A stretch of DNA of 64,000 nt from Streptococcus troglodytae (GCF_002355215.1 NZ_AP014612.1:248001-312000); one strand, 5' to 3'. Positions 21,447 to 29,292 are shown, numbered from the stretch's first letter. Numbers and translations are program-made. Notes: generated by a model from the letters alone, not told the origin.

Positions 21447-21917
21447 TTATAAAATCAATTGACAACGGCTGATTAACAGAAAAAAAGCAGTAATGCTGTT
21501 AATCAGTCGTTTTTTGCTGCATAAAACATTTCGAAAGAGCTGAACATGATCAAAAAAATCTTCTTTAGGATTGATTTGTTATCTTCAAGGGCTTAAGACT
21601 ATATCTATTGCTTATCACTTTTTTGAAAATAGTATAGGTGAGGCAAAGTGGTTAACAGTTTTAGAGAACTGTGATATAATCAAACATAATTTACAGTGGT
21701 TCATATTTATAGAAGAAACTTTTCTTTTTTTGCGGTTAGCAAAATGTTTATTATCACTAGAATGAATGAAAAATGCTTAATCACCTGATTGTATTGCGAA
21801 TAGATAAGTAGGGTAGGGTTATTAAGTTAGTAGATTTTATTGAGTGATATTTTTTTTATACCTTTTTCTGTGTATAGTGTTAATCAGTTAACATAAACAG
21901 AAGTTAAAGGAGAAATA
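21447..21917 (+). other. Intergenic region between dedA and comE
   Basis: Holds the dedA terminator and the comED promoter region. A 64-codon open frame at 21571-21765 has no ribosome-binding site and atypical composition, so it is not called. Close to comE lies the palindrome GTTAATCAGTTAAC (about 21880-21893), a possible operator. Confidence 0.5.
21465..21516 (+). terminator. Terminator after dedA
   Basis: ACGGCTGATTAACAG pairs with CTGTTAATCAGTCGT around a purine-rich loop, followed by TTTTTT. Confidence 0.9.
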
Positions 21918-22670
21918 ATGATTTCTATTTTTGTATTGGAAGATGATTTTTTACAGCAAGGACGTCTTGAAACCACCATTGCAGCTATTATGGAAGAAAA
22001 AAACTGGTCTTATAAAGAATTGACTATTTTTGGAAAACCACAACAACTTATTGATACTATCCCAGAAAAGGGCAGTCACCAGATTTTCTTTTTGGATATT
22101 GAAATCAAAAAAGAGGAAAAGAAAGGACTGGAAGTAGCTAATCAGATTAGACAGCATAATCCTAGTGCGGTTATTGTCTTTGTCACGACACATTCTGAGT
22201 TTATGCCCCTCACTTTTCAGTATCAGGTATCTGCTTTGGATTTTATTGATAAATCTTTGAATCCTGAGGAGTTCTCCAGCCGCATTGTATCAGCGCTGTA
22301 TTATGCTATGGAAAACAGCCAGAAGAATGGTCAATCAGAGGAACTTTTTATTTTCCATTCATCTGAAACTCAGTTTCAGGTCCCTTTTGCTGAGATTCTG
22401 TATTTTGAAACATCTTCAACAGCCCATAAGCTCTGCCTTTATACTTATGATGAACGGATTGAATTTTATGGTAGTATGTCTGACATTATTAAAATGGATA
22501 AGAGACTTTTTCAGTGCCATCGCTCTTTTATTGTCAATCCTGCCAATATTACCCGTATTGATCGGAAAAAACGCTTGGCCTATTTTCGAAATAATAAGTC
22601 TTGTCTTATTTCACGAACTAAGTTAACAAAACTGAGAGCTGTGATTGCTGATCAAAGGAGAGCAAAATGA
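21918..22670 (+). CDS. comE: LytTR response regulator ComE
   Basis: Response regulator of the S. mutans ComCDE (BlpRH-like) system; it activates bacteriocin genes through paired direct repeats upstream of their promoters. 250 residues: receiver domain with acidic pocket LEDDF and phospho-acceptor in FFLDIEIKK near residue 60, then a LytTR DNA-binding domain (EILYFETSSTAHKLCLY ... FQCHRSFIVN). AAAGGAG precedes the ATG. Its TGA overlaps the comD ATG (ATGA), so the two are translationally coupled. Confidence 0.96.
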   Translation: MISIFVLEDDFLQQGRLETTIAAIMEEKNWSYKELTIFGKPQQLIDTIPEKGSHQIFFLDIEIKKEEKKGLEVANQIRQHNPSAVIVFVTTHSEFMPLTFQYQVSALDFIDKSLNPEEFSSRIVSALYYAMENSQKNGQSEELFIFHSSETQFQVPFAEILYFETSSTAHKLCLYTYDERIEFYGSMSDIIKMDKRLFQCHRSFIVNPANITRIDRKKRLAYFRNNKSCLISRTKLTKLRAVIADQRRAK

Positions 22671-23998
22671 ATGAAGCCTTAATGATACTTTCAAATGGTT
22701 TATTAACTTATCTAACCGTTCTATTTCTCTTGTTTCTATTTTCTAAGGTAAGTAATGTCACTTTATCGAAAAAGGAATTAACTCTTTTTTCGATAAGCAA
22801 TTTTCTGATAATGATTGCTGTTACGATGGTAAATGTAAACCTGTTTTATCCTGCAGAGCCTCTTTATTTTATAGTTTTATCAATTTATCTTAATAGACAG
22901 AATAGTCTTTCTCTAAATATATTTTATGGTCTGCTGCCTGTTGCCAGTTCTGACTTGTTTAGACGGGCAATCATATTCTTTATCTTGGATGGAAATCAAG
23001 GAATTGTAATGGGCAGTAGCATTATAACCACCTATATGATCGAGTTTGCAGGAATAGCGCTAAGTTACCTCTTTCTAAGTGTGTTCAATGTTGATATTGG
23101 TCGACTTAAAGATAGTTTGACCAAGATGAAGGTCAAAAAACGCTTGATCCCAATGAATATTACTATGCTTCTATACTACCTTTTAATACAGGCATTGTAT
23201 GTTATAGAGAGTTATAATGTGATACCGACTTTAAAATTTTGTAAATTTGTCGTTATTGTCTATCTTATTTTATTTTTGATTCTGATCTCATTTTTAAGCC
23301 AATATACCAAACAAAAGGTTCAAAATGAGATAATGGCACAAAAGGAAGCTCAGATTCGAAATATCACCCAGTATAGTCAGCAGATAGAATCTCTTTACAA
23401 GGATATTCGAAGTTTCCGCCATGATTATCTGAATATTTTAACTAGCCTCAGATTAGGCATTGAAAATAAAGATTTAGCTAGTATTGAAAAGATTTACCAT
23501 CAGGTTTTAGAAAAAACAAGACCTCAATTGCAGGATACCCGTTATAATATCGGCCATCTAGCTAATATCCAAAACGATGCTGTCAAGGGTATCTTGTCAG
23601 CAAAAATCTTAGAAGCTCAGAATAAAAAAATTGCTGTCAATGTAGAAGTCTCAAGTCAAATACAGCTGCCTGAGATGGAGTTGCAGTTGCTTGATTTCAT
23701 TACCATACTTTCTATCTTGTGCGATAATGCTATTGAGGCCGCTCTCGAATCACCAAAACCTAAAGTTCAGTTAGCCTTTTTTAAGAAAAATGGCAACATA
23801 GTCTTTATCATTCAGAATTCCACCAAAGAAAAACAAATAGATGTGAGTAACATTTTTAAAGAAAACTATTCCACTAAGGGCTCCAATCGCGGTATTGGTT
23901 TAGCAAAGGTGAATCATATTCTTGAACATTATCCCAAAACCAGTTTACAAACAAGCAGTCATCATCATTTATTCAAGCAAATCCTAATAATGAAATAG
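22667..23998 (+). CDS. comD: Membrane histidine kinase ComD
   Basis: HPK10-type sensor kinase that binds the peptide pheromone made from comC. 443 residues: six to seven N-terminal membrane helices to about residue 215, then the phospho-acceptor in SFRHDYLNILTSL near 255, N-box LCDNAIEAALE and G-box RGIGLAKVNHILEHY. No lesion is seen. comC lies downstream in the opposite direction. With comC frameshifted the receptor appears intact while its cognate ligand does not. Confidence 0.96.
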   Translation: MNEALMILSNGLLTYLTVLFLLFLFSKVSNVTLSKKELTLFSISNFLIMIAVTMVNVNLFYPAEPLYFIVLSIYLNRQNSLSLNIFYGLLPVASSDLFRRAIIFFILDGNQGIVMGSSIITTYMIEFAGIALSYLFLSVFNVDIGRLKDSLTKMKVKKRLIPMNITMLLYYLLIQALYVIESYNVIPTLKFCKFVVIVYLILFLILISFLSQYTKQKVQNEIMAQKEAQIRNITQYSQQIESLYKDIRSFRHDYLNILTSLRLGIENKDLASIEKIYHQVLEKTRPQLQDTRYNIGHLANIQNDAVKGILSAKILEAQNKKIAVNVEVSSQIQLPEMELQLLDFITILSILCDNAIEAALESPKPKVQLAFFKKNGNIVFIIQNSTKEKQIDVSNIFKENYSTKGSNRGIGLAKVNHILEHYPKTSLQTSSHHHLFKQILIMK

Positions 23999-24086
23999 AG
24001 GAGGCCTATTCTCTAAGAGATAGTTTTATCCTTTCATCCACGACAGCACACTTGATTATTTAACCCTGTATTCTTATTTTACATTT

Positions 24087-24122
24087 AAAAAGGCTGGAAT
24101 AACAAATCCAGCCTTGTTTTAT
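24087..24122. terminator. Bidirectional terminator between comD and comC
   Basis: AAAAAGGCTGGA pairs with TCCAGCCTTGTTTT; T-rich tails occur on both strands, serving the convergent comD and comC. Confidence 0.85.
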
Positions 24123-24129
24123 TCTAATG

Positions 24130-24279
24130 TTAGTCTATCTTATTTTCCCAAAGCTTGTGTAAAACTTCTGTTAAACAGTCGGAAAATGTTGGTAGGCTTC
24201 CGCTTCCGCCAATGCTAATCTCTAATTCATCAGTCTTAATTTCTTTAAAGTCATTTTTTAATGGTAGTGTTTCTTTCAT
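24130..24279 (-). pseudogene. comC: ComC, competence-stimulating peptide precursor, frameshifted
   Basis: The double-glycine leader is intact (MKETLPLKNDFKEIKTDE, then LEISIGG) and cleavage would follow residue 25. The mature part should begin SGSLxTFFRLFNRSF in S. mutans. Here it reads SGSLPTFSDCLTEVLHKL and runs 24 residues to a new stop at 24130-24132 instead of the normal one at 24140-24142. The normal sequence returns if the A4 run at 24183-24186 (plus strand) is A5. The product would lack the Phe-Phe-Arg-Leu-Phe helix needed for ComD activation. Naturally CSP-deficient S. mutans isolates are known. Confidence 0.93.
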
Positions 24280-24419
24280 TTTATATCTCCTTTTTTTGAC
24301 TATAATTAGTATACTATTTTTTATGAAAAAATCATGGATTTTCTTGAAAAAGTAATCTTTTCCTTAGGACACATAATGTAAAATTAGCTGGTAATGGTAG
24401 TTTCAGAACATCAAAAATG

Positions 24420-24486
24420 ACCGTTTAGGACAAAATAGCTACCGTTTAGGATATTTCGCCCCATTTTGAAAATAAATTGTTATACT
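24420..24486 (+). promoter_or_regulatory. ComE box pair and promoter for the first bacteriocin gene
   Basis: Two copies of ACCGTTTAGGA (24420-24430 and 24441-24451) separated by 10 bases, the known ComE-binding direct-repeat arrangement of S. mutans bacteriocin promoters. A TATACT -10 lies at 24481-24486. The boxes also face the divergent comC gene. Confidence 0.9.
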
Positions 24487-24545
24487 AAAGATGTCGGTTG
24501 CGCAGCCAGACAAAAAACTAAAAATGGAAAAGGGGTATTTATCAT

Positions 24546-24770
24546 ATGAATACACAAACATTTGAACAATTTGACGTAATGGATAATGAAGCACTTTCAG
24601 CTGTTGAAGGTGGAAGTAAACCAGGTTTTGGTGAATTTGCTTCAGCTCTAGCCATTTGTACAGGATCGGGAGCAATGATTGGTTCAGCTTTTCCAGTTGT
24701 TGGAACAGTTGGGGGAGCTATCTTAGGGGCTCAGTATTGCACTGCTGGTTGGGGAGTTTTAAGGCGATAA
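24546..24770 (+). CDS. Double-glycine bacteriocin at the cipB/nlmC position
   Basis: 74-residue prepeptide. The leader MNTQTFEQFDVMDNEALSAV followed by Glu-Gly-Gly is nearly the same as that of CipB (mutacin V), but the 51-residue mature part differs: SKPGFGEFASALAICTG and AILGAQYCTAGWGVLRR. It has Gly-rich helix-packing stretches and two cysteines that could form a disulfide. An AAAGGGG box precedes the ATG and a ComE-box promoter lies upstream. It is an unmodified (class II) bacteriocin-like peptide; activity and partner are unknown. The leader/mature mismatch with CipB suggests cassette exchange at this locus. Confidence 0.85.
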   Translation: MNTQTFEQFDVMDNEALSAVEGGSKPGFGEFASALAICTGSGAMIGSAFPVVGTVGGAILGAQYCTAGWGVLRR

Positions 24771-24797
24771 AGCAAAATGAATGTGGAGGAAAATATT

Positions 24798-25016
24798 ATG
24801 AATTTTGATGTGAATGGTTATAATGATTTAACAAAAGATGAATTATCTCAAACAATTGGTGGAAGCCGTTAAGCTGCTGATACATTCCTTTCAGGTGCTT
24901 ATGGTGCAGCAAAGGGTGTAACTGCGTGCGCAAGTACGGGGGTCTACGTTGTTCCAGCTGCTCTTGTAGCTTGTGGAGTAGTTGGTGCAGGTTTAAATAT
25001 CGCTTTTCCGCACTAA
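24798..25016 (+). pseudogene. Bacteriocin-like peptide gene with an in-frame nonsense codon after the leader
   Basis: The frame encodes a leader (MNFDVNGYNDLTKDELSQTI, then Gly-Gly), two residues Ser-Arg, and then TAA at 24870-24872. The same frame continues without interruption for 47 residues of typical Gly/Ala/Val-rich mature peptide (AADTFLSGAYGAAKGVTACA ... GVVGAGLNIAFPH) to a proper stop at 25014-25016. A CAA to TAA change would explain the lesion. GTGGAGGA precedes the ATG. It was probably the second peptide of a two-peptide bacteriocin with the gene 28 bases upstream. Confidence 0.85.
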
Positions 25017-25101
25017 TAAAAAATTCAGAATAATTATAGGTCGCATATTTACCCTTATATGGGAACTAGTTTAGCATAAACTATCGTAGAAAGGTAAGTT
25101 A

Positions 25102-25506
25102 ATGAGATTATCAAAATGCAGTTCTAGAGTATTACGTTTTCTTAGGTTAGGTGCTGTTCTTAGTGGTTTTTTGACTCTTGATCTTTGTTTCCATATGATA
25201 GATAGTAAAAGTTCTATTTGGCTCTGGTTTCCGCTTGGAATACTGTCTTTATTGGTTTTCCTAGTATCTTATCTTGCCTATAAAGAACTAAACCAACGCC
25301 CTATAGCAGAACAGCAATTTACTCAGTATCAAACTCAAACCGCCGTGACTGTCTTTTCGTTTTTAGTTCTATTAGTGTGCTCTTACCGAGCAGTTACAAC
25401 TAATGATACGACTCAGCGCACTGCTTTAATTATTGTAAATATACTCTTAGTTATTGTTATCATCTGGAATCTAATTGAACTTATTAAACTGCATAAGAGA
25501 CGCTAA
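25102..25506 (+). CDS. Four-helix membrane protein, probable bacteriocin immunity protein
   Basis: 134 residues with about four membrane helices and charged ends (MRLSKCSSRVLRFLRLG at the start, LIKLHKRR at the end). GAAAGG precedes the ATG. It follows two bacteriocin genes in the same direction, which together with its small multi-spanning form suggests self-immunity. No recognised domain; the immunity role is inferred from position. Confidence 0.65.
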   Translation: MRLSKCSSRVLRFLRLGAVLSGFLTLDLCFHMIDSKSSIWLWFPLGILSLLVFLVSYLAYKELNQRPIAEQQFTQYQTQTAVTVFSFLVLLVCSYRAVTTNDTTQRTALIIVNILLVIVIIWNLIELIKLHKRR

Positions 25507-25617
25507 ACAGTTTTTACTTTCAGGCAATATAATGATGAATAGGAACAATTGTTAAAAATTATTATTAATGTAAAGTAATTTTCTTGAAGTATCCACTGAT
25601 TAGAGTTTACTTTAATT

Positions 25618-25890
25618 AATTGGACTTTCAGGAGTGTATCAATCATTTCCTGCTTTAATTCTGGGGATAGTAAGTGTTGTTGCCTTTTCTAACTCTTTCA
25701 AGATCATACGGATCCATGAGTTTTACCATATATTTGAGATTAGACAGACTCACACCACACTTTTGATTAAGTTGGGACCACGACATCCCATTCTTTTTCA
25801 GCTCATATATTTTGAGTTTATTTTCGTACGTTAATTTCATCAAATACACCCCAATCGTTAGATTTTCTGTCCAACTTTTTGGGTGCAGGT
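25618..25890 (-). mobile_element. IS3-family insertion sequence remnant, left end and part of orfA
   Basis: The terminal sequence TGCACCCAAAAAGTTGGACA (about 25868-25887, minus strand) is followed by an orfA start at 25840 encoding a helix-turn-helix (MKLTYENKLKIYELKKNG ... CGVSLSNLKYMVKLMD). The frame breaks after TYYPQN at 25655. It continues shifted as PELKQEMIDTLLKVQ to about 25618, where the element is cut off. orfB and the right end are missing. A fragment with a matching terminal sequence lies at 54963-55070. The element marks past rearrangement of the bacteriocin island. Confidence 0.85.
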
Positions 25891-25897
25891 CAGAAGA

Positions 25898-26060
25898 TCT
25901 GTAAAATAATTCTTTGGAATAGTATTATTCTATTGTTTGGAATATGATGATTGATTGGTTTTATTCTCGATTTTAGAAATAACTGATTAATCTAACTTCT
26001 AAAGTTTAAGTAACAGGATTACTTATTAAAAAGTAAATCTACGCTCTATAATAAAAGGAG
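25898..26060 (+). repeat. Orphan copy of the promoter/leader region found at 27754-27912
   Basis: The stretch starting AAAATAATTCTTTGGAATAG and ending AAAGGAGAA closely matches the region immediately upstream of the thioredoxin-like gene at 27913. Here no coding sequence follows the ribosome-binding site. It looks like what remains after duplication and deletion of a gene. Confidence 0.65.
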
Positions 26061-26277
26061 AACAATAAAATTTTTAAGTCAATATTATTATTTTTAAATT
26101 TGATATTATTACTAATAGAGTAGTTCTCCTATGGGCGTTGTTACCGCTATAGCATTAGAATATACCTCTTGTAGGTGATCCATGAAGAATAATTAATGAG
26201 GCGCTGATCGGAGCAGTAGTTTTCTGCTTTTAGTAAATTGATTGAAAAATTATAGAAAATATGTTTGGAGGTAAGCC

Positions 26278-26442
26278 ATGAAAAAGTATTTAGTAGTACC
26301 TTTTGCTTTGATAATCATATTTTTAGGAGTTAAGGTTCTTTTGACTTCAAATAACATTTGGCAGATGGTGTTTGCATCTATCGGTATGCTATTGTTTTTA
26401 TTTGGCGTTTTTAGAGAATACAGCAAGATAAAAACAAAATAA
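26278..26442 (+). CDS. 54-residue two-helix membrane protein, possible immunity peptide
   Basis: Starts MKKYLVVPFALIIIFLGVKV and ends with a basic tail (REYSKIKTK); two membrane helices. A strong GGAGGTAAG box at 26267-26275 decides the start. It resembles the many small immunity proteins of streptococcal bacteriocin islands in size and topology, but no family was recognised. The following micro-gene starts 13 bases later. Confidence 0.6.
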   Translation: MKKYLVVPFALIIIFLGVKVLLTSNNIWQMVFASIGMLLFLFGVFREYSKIKTK

Positions 26443-26455
26443 GGATAGGTACATT

Positions 26456-26599
26456 TTGTTGATAATACTAAAGATTCTGCTAATCTTACTTTTATTCGGG
26501 ATAAAAGCTTTGCTATCTTCTAAAACTATTTTTTGTCTAAGATTCATTTTAGTCTTTCTTTTCCTGTTTATCATTTTAATTTTGAAAGAAGCTGATTAA
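26456..26599 (+). CDS. 47-residue hydrophobic protein, possible immunity peptide
   Basis: TTG start with AAGGATAGG upstream. The product is almost entirely two membrane helices separated by a short polar turn (LLSSKTIFC) and ends KEAD. It is adjacent to a similar small membrane protein gene. No homology recognised; it may be a duplicate of that neighbour. Confidence 0.45.
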   Translation: MLIILKILLILLLFGIKALLSSKTIFCLRFILVFLFLFIILILKEAD

Positions 26600-26723
26600 A
26601 GTAGATGAGAACTAAAAAAACTTCGTTTTTCATAGATATCTAACTTGATGCGGTACAGGCAAAGCTGCTAATTTGTCAGGAAGGGGCAATTTGTCAATTT
26701 CTGATAGAAATTTGGCATTTTTT

Positions 26724-26796
26724 ACCGTTTAGGACAAAATAGCTACCATTTAGGATATTTTTGCTCCATTTTGAAAATAAATTGTTATACTAAAGA
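26724..26796 (+). promoter_or_regulatory. Second ComE box pair and promoter
   Basis: ACCGTTTAGGA at 26724-26734 and ACCATTTAGGA at 26745-26755, again with a 10-base spacer, followed by a TATACT -10 near 26790. The region down to the leader codons closely matches that before 24546, showing a duplicated promoter cassette. Confidence 0.9.
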
Positions 26797-26848
26797 TGTT
26801 GGTTGCACAACTAGACAATATTTAAAATGAAAAAGGGGTGTTTATCAT

Positions 26849-27061
26849 ATGGATACACACGTATTGGAACAATTTGACGTCATGGATAGTCAAGTACCTT
26901 CAGCTATTGAAGGTGGGGGATGTAGTTGGAAAGGAGCCGATAAAGCTGGTTTTTCAGGTGGCGTAGGTGGTCTCATTGGTGCAGGTGGTAACCCCGTTGG
27001 TGGAGTCCTTGGAATAGCTGGTGGCTTAGATGCATACGATAAATTTGTTGGAGGTAATTAA
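26849..27061 (+). CDS. Double-glycine bacteriocin, second cassette
   Basis: 70-residue prepeptide with leader MDTHVLEQFDVMDSQVPSAI, then Glu-Gly-Gly. The mature 47 residues begin GCSWKGADKAGFSGG and contain AGGNPVGGVLG and LDAYDKFVGGN, Gly-rich and neutral to weakly acidic, typical of unmodified streptococcal bacteriocins. AAAGGGG lies 13 bases upstream. It is driven by its own ComE-box promoter. A decayed paralogue lies at 29122. Confidence 0.85.
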   Translation: MDTHVLEQFDVMDSQVPSAIEGGGCSWKGADKAGFSGGVGGLIGAGGNPVGGVLGIAGGLDAYDKFVGGN

Positions 27062-27062
27062 T

Positions 27063-27134
27063 ATGTCTAATATATTATACCTTTTGATTGGTCTAGCTAT
27101 TGGTTTAGCTTATAGTCTTTGGAAGAAAAAATGA
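27063..27134 (+). CDS. 23-residue single-helix peptide downstream of the bacteriocin
   Basis: Starts MSNILYLLIGLAIGLAYSL and ends WKKK: one membrane helix with a basic tail. The start lies 1 base after the bacteriocin stop and GGAGG within the end of that gene is well spaced, so it is likely translated. A matching start (MSNYSIFLLIWY) follows the decayed paralogue at 29293. It may be a minimal immunity or partner peptide. Confidence 0.55.
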   Translation: MSNILYLLIGLAIGLAYSLWKKK

Positions 27135-27140
27135 AAAAAC

Positions 27141-27200
27141 GGCTCTATAATATCTATAGTAGGTCAACCCACTTTCGATATTATGGAGCTTTGCTTTATG
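27141..27200. repeat. Imperfect palindrome related to 7762-7818
   Basis: GGCTCTATAATATCTATAGT opens and GATATTATGGAGCTTT closes, around AGGTCAACCCACT. Layout and core match the palindrome downstream of the ECF operon. Ends beginning GGCTCT with a palindromic interior resemble ISL3-type element ends, so this could be a miniature element; it may also end the bacteriocin transcript. Confidence 0.55.
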
Positions 27201-27223
27201 TAAATAATTAAGGGGCTCTTACT

Positions 27224-27434
27224 ATGGAAAAACAATATAATAATTTTAAAATATTGAATAATGATGCATTGGGAAATATCCAAGAAGTCGGTCGAGATCC
27301 TAGGTGTGTTACCCTTGTGGGAGCAAGTATTTATGGTGGCTTAGCAGCAGTTGGAGATTTCTGTTGGAGTTGGAGTTGTCATGACAGCCGGTGCAATTGC
27401 CAGCGGGAAGTTAGTTTTTGCTGATAAAGGTTAG
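27224..27434 (+). pseudogene. Decayed double-glycine bacteriocin gene
   Basis: The leader ([20 protein letters not shown]) fits this family, but the processing site reads Glu-Val-Gly instead of Gly-Gly. The mature region starts [16 protein letters not shown]. After GLAAVGD the frame diverges into a Trp/Cys-rich tail ending at 27424. The typical continuation [19 protein letters not shown] lies in another frame to 27434, so one base was gained or two lost near 27358-27363. Both lesions argue that it is not functional. AAGGGGC precedes the ATG. Confidence 0.75.
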
Positions 27435-27438
27435 AGCA

Positions 27439-27582
27439 ATGAGAACTAAAGTAGGTTTAGCTATTTTTATGATATTAGGGATAGTTGGAATTTTTCGCAG
27501 TACTGATATTTTTGTAAGTTTAACCTTGATTTGCGCAGAGTTCTATCTTCTGTATTTATTTTTTCGGGATTCTTCCAAATAA
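27439..27582 (+). CDS. 47-residue membrane protein, possible immunity peptide
   Basis: Two membrane helices (VGLAIFMILGIVGIF and the region around LTLICAEFYLLYLFF) with charged ends MRTK and RDSSK. It begins just after the decayed bacteriocin gene and has only a weak ribosome-binding site (TTAGAG). Size and position fit an immunity protein. Confidence 0.5.
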   Translation: MRTKVGLAIFMILGIVGIFRSTDIFVSLTLICAEFYLLYLFFRDSSK

Positions 27583-27753
27583 CGATAATATCTATTCTAA
27601 AATTAAAGAAATATACTTGATTGCTTATTACCTTTGCGACATTTTACTTTTATATTGATACGTTATTATATCAGCAGCTATCATTAGGAAAAATACATAT
27701 GATTAGTAGTAATTGTTTTAGAAATATTAAGGCAAAAACGAAAATAAAAGACC

Positions 27754-27912
27754 TATAAAATAATTCTTTGGAATAGTATGAAGCTATTGTTTGGGAATAT
27801 GATAATTAATTGAACTTTTTTGGATTCTAGGAAATAACAGATTGAGCTAGTTTCTAACATTTAAAGAATAAAGCTAAAGCTAAATCTAATCATAAAAGGA
27901 GAATAGGAAACA
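27754..27912 (+). repeat. Leader region of the thioredoxin-like gene, repeated at 25898-26060
   Basis: AAAATAATTCTTTGGAATAG through AAAGGAGAA matches the earlier copy with scattered substitutions. Here it is followed by the intact gene at 27913 and presumably holds its promoter. Confidence 0.6.
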
Positions 27913-28941
27913 ATGAAATATTATAAAACACTATTATTATGTTCGGTCTCGCTATTATTACTAGCAGCTGGTGTTGCTTATGCAGAGGAGGAAACTCCTC
28001 AGGGAATAGAAAAAACGGAAGTGTCTGCACCTGCAGTCACAACAGAAACTCAAAGTGCTGATGCTACTGTTGTTCAGGAAACAGTAGCACCAGCAGCAAC
28101 GACTGCTTCGACAGTTACTTCTTCTGAGAATAAGAGCGAACGCAGTGATGAAAATAGTGTTCGCGAAACTTCTTTGGAGATATCTGACCAAGTTATAGAA
28201 AATTCTCAGCCGCCTCAACAAGAGGTGGATACCAGCTCATCAACTGAAAAAACATCAGATAGCAAGAATACAGTATCAGAAGGAGTTTCCGTTGAAGAAT
28301 ACGAAGCAAATGTTGCTAATTTCAAAGCTGTCAGTATGGCAGATGTTTATCACATGTTTGATGATTCAGAGAACGATTACACTTTGTATATCGGTCGTCC
28401 CACCTGTCACTACTGTCGGGATTTTTCTCCAATTTTAAAAGAATTTAATGGTTTAATAGGTTCTCAACTTTATTATTATAATACAGATAGGGACGATTTT
28501 ACGGTTGCAGCCAAGGAATTTCTCACTAAAAAGGTAGGTATGTTTGCTACTCCAACTACTTTATATATTGATAAAGGTCAGTTAATATCTGGTTGGGTAG
28601 GTAGCGGTATTACGGAACAAAACCTGTATAACAAGTTATATAGTCATACAATCCAGAAAAAAGAACCTGAATCTGAAAATAATGGGATCGCTCCTGCAGA
28701 AGCACCAAATACAGATAAAGAGAACACCAAAGTTATTGACGAGAAGGTTAAAGCTGTTCCAGGAAGCGGTGAACCTGCACCTAACCAAAAAGGAGGGGGA
28801 ACACCTGCTCCAATAGCAAAAAAATCAGATTTTTCTCAAACGATAGCTGACAAAACAAGTAAAAAGTCACTCACACTCAATAAGATTATCACACAAATAT
28901 TATCACTTATTCGCGATGCCTTATTAAAGTTAAACGTTTAA
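27913..28941 (+). CDS. Exported thioredoxin-fold protein (bacteriocin-associated)
   Basis: 342 residues. Signal peptide [20 protein letters not shown] with cleavage expected near Ala-Tyr-Ala-Glu; then a Thr/Ser/Glu-rich linker to about residue 125; then a thioredoxin-like domain with active site Cys-His-Tyr-Cys ([14 protein letters not shown]) and a cis-Pro motif ([11 protein letters not shown]). A proline-rich linker and an amphipathic basic tail end the protein, with no LPXTG motif. Thioredoxin-like accessory proteins (Bta type) often accompany class II bacteriocins with disulfides; several peptides here carry two cysteines. A role in their oxidation is plausible but inferred. Confidence 0.8.
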   Translation: MKYYKTLLLCSVSLLLLAAGVAYAEEETPQGIEKTEVSAPAVTTETQSADATVVQETVAPAATTASTVTSSENKSERSDENSVRETSLEISDQVIENSQPPQQEVDTSSSTEKTSDSKNTVSEGVSVEEYEANVANFKAVSMADVYHMFDDSENDYTLYIGRPTCHYCRDFSPILKEFNGLIGSQLYYYNTDRDDFTVAAKEFLTKKVGMFATPTTLYIDKGQLISGWVGSGITEQNLYNKLYSHTIQKKEPESENNGIAPAEAPNTDKENTKVIDEKVKAVPGSGEPAPNQKGGGTPAPIAKKSDFSQTIADKTSKKSLTLNKIITQILSLIRDALLKLNV

Positions 28942-29023
28942 AAGGTTAGATATGACGTGACGCATTGCATGATACTTGTTGCTCAGTAGTTCAAAATCTT
29001 ATAACGTATTTTATTCTTTTCTT

Positions 29024-29075
29024 TATCATTTAGGATACTTTACTCCATTTCAAAAACAAGTTGTTATACTAGATA
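29024..29075 (+). promoter_or_regulatory. Degenerate ComE promoter with a single half-site
   Basis: ATCATTTAGGA at 29024-29034 is the downstream repeat; the upstream repeat has been lost from the expected position. A TATACT -10 (near 29066-29071) and the following leader region match the intact cassettes. Confidence 0.7.
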
Positions 29076-29121
29076 TGTTAATTGCGCAACTAGGCAAGAA
29101 ACTAAAAATGAAAAGGGTTTT

Positions 29122-29284
29122 ATGAATAAGGATCTATTTTCTGGTGTTGAAGGTGGAAGCTGTGGCTGGCCAAGTGCAGACGAATCTGTCTTTAGCGATA
29201 AATTGGGTGATATTTTCTGGAACTGGCGGTAATCCTGTTCATGAAGCTCTCAGATTAGGTGCATACAATATCATTTTATGGTAG
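29122..29284 (+). pseudogene. Decayed paralogue of the 26849 bacteriocin
   Basis: The leader is reduced to MNKDLFSGVEGG (internal deletion). The mature part SCGWPSADESVFSDKLGD parallels the GCSWKGADKAGFSGG peptide. The frame then ends at 29230-29232, while the expected SGTGGNPVHEALRLGAY continues in the next frame to 29284. With a damaged promoter, leader and frame this copy is dead. Confidence 0.75.
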
Positions 29285-29292
29285 TGATTAAC

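Noticed and set aside
21571..21765. 64-codon open frame upstream of comE
   Set aside because: No Shine-Dalgarno, composition unlike genes, no recognisable domain.
24155..24355. 66-codon plus-strand open frame over comC
   Set aside because: It is antisense to comC, whose leader and position are unmistakable.
25634..25834. 66-codon plus-strand open frame
   Set aside because: It is the complement of the IS3-family orfA fragment.
26131..26265. Short frames with bacteriocin-like fragments (for example EALIGAVVFC)
   Set aside because: Too short and lacking a leader or start; possibly a relic but not supportable.
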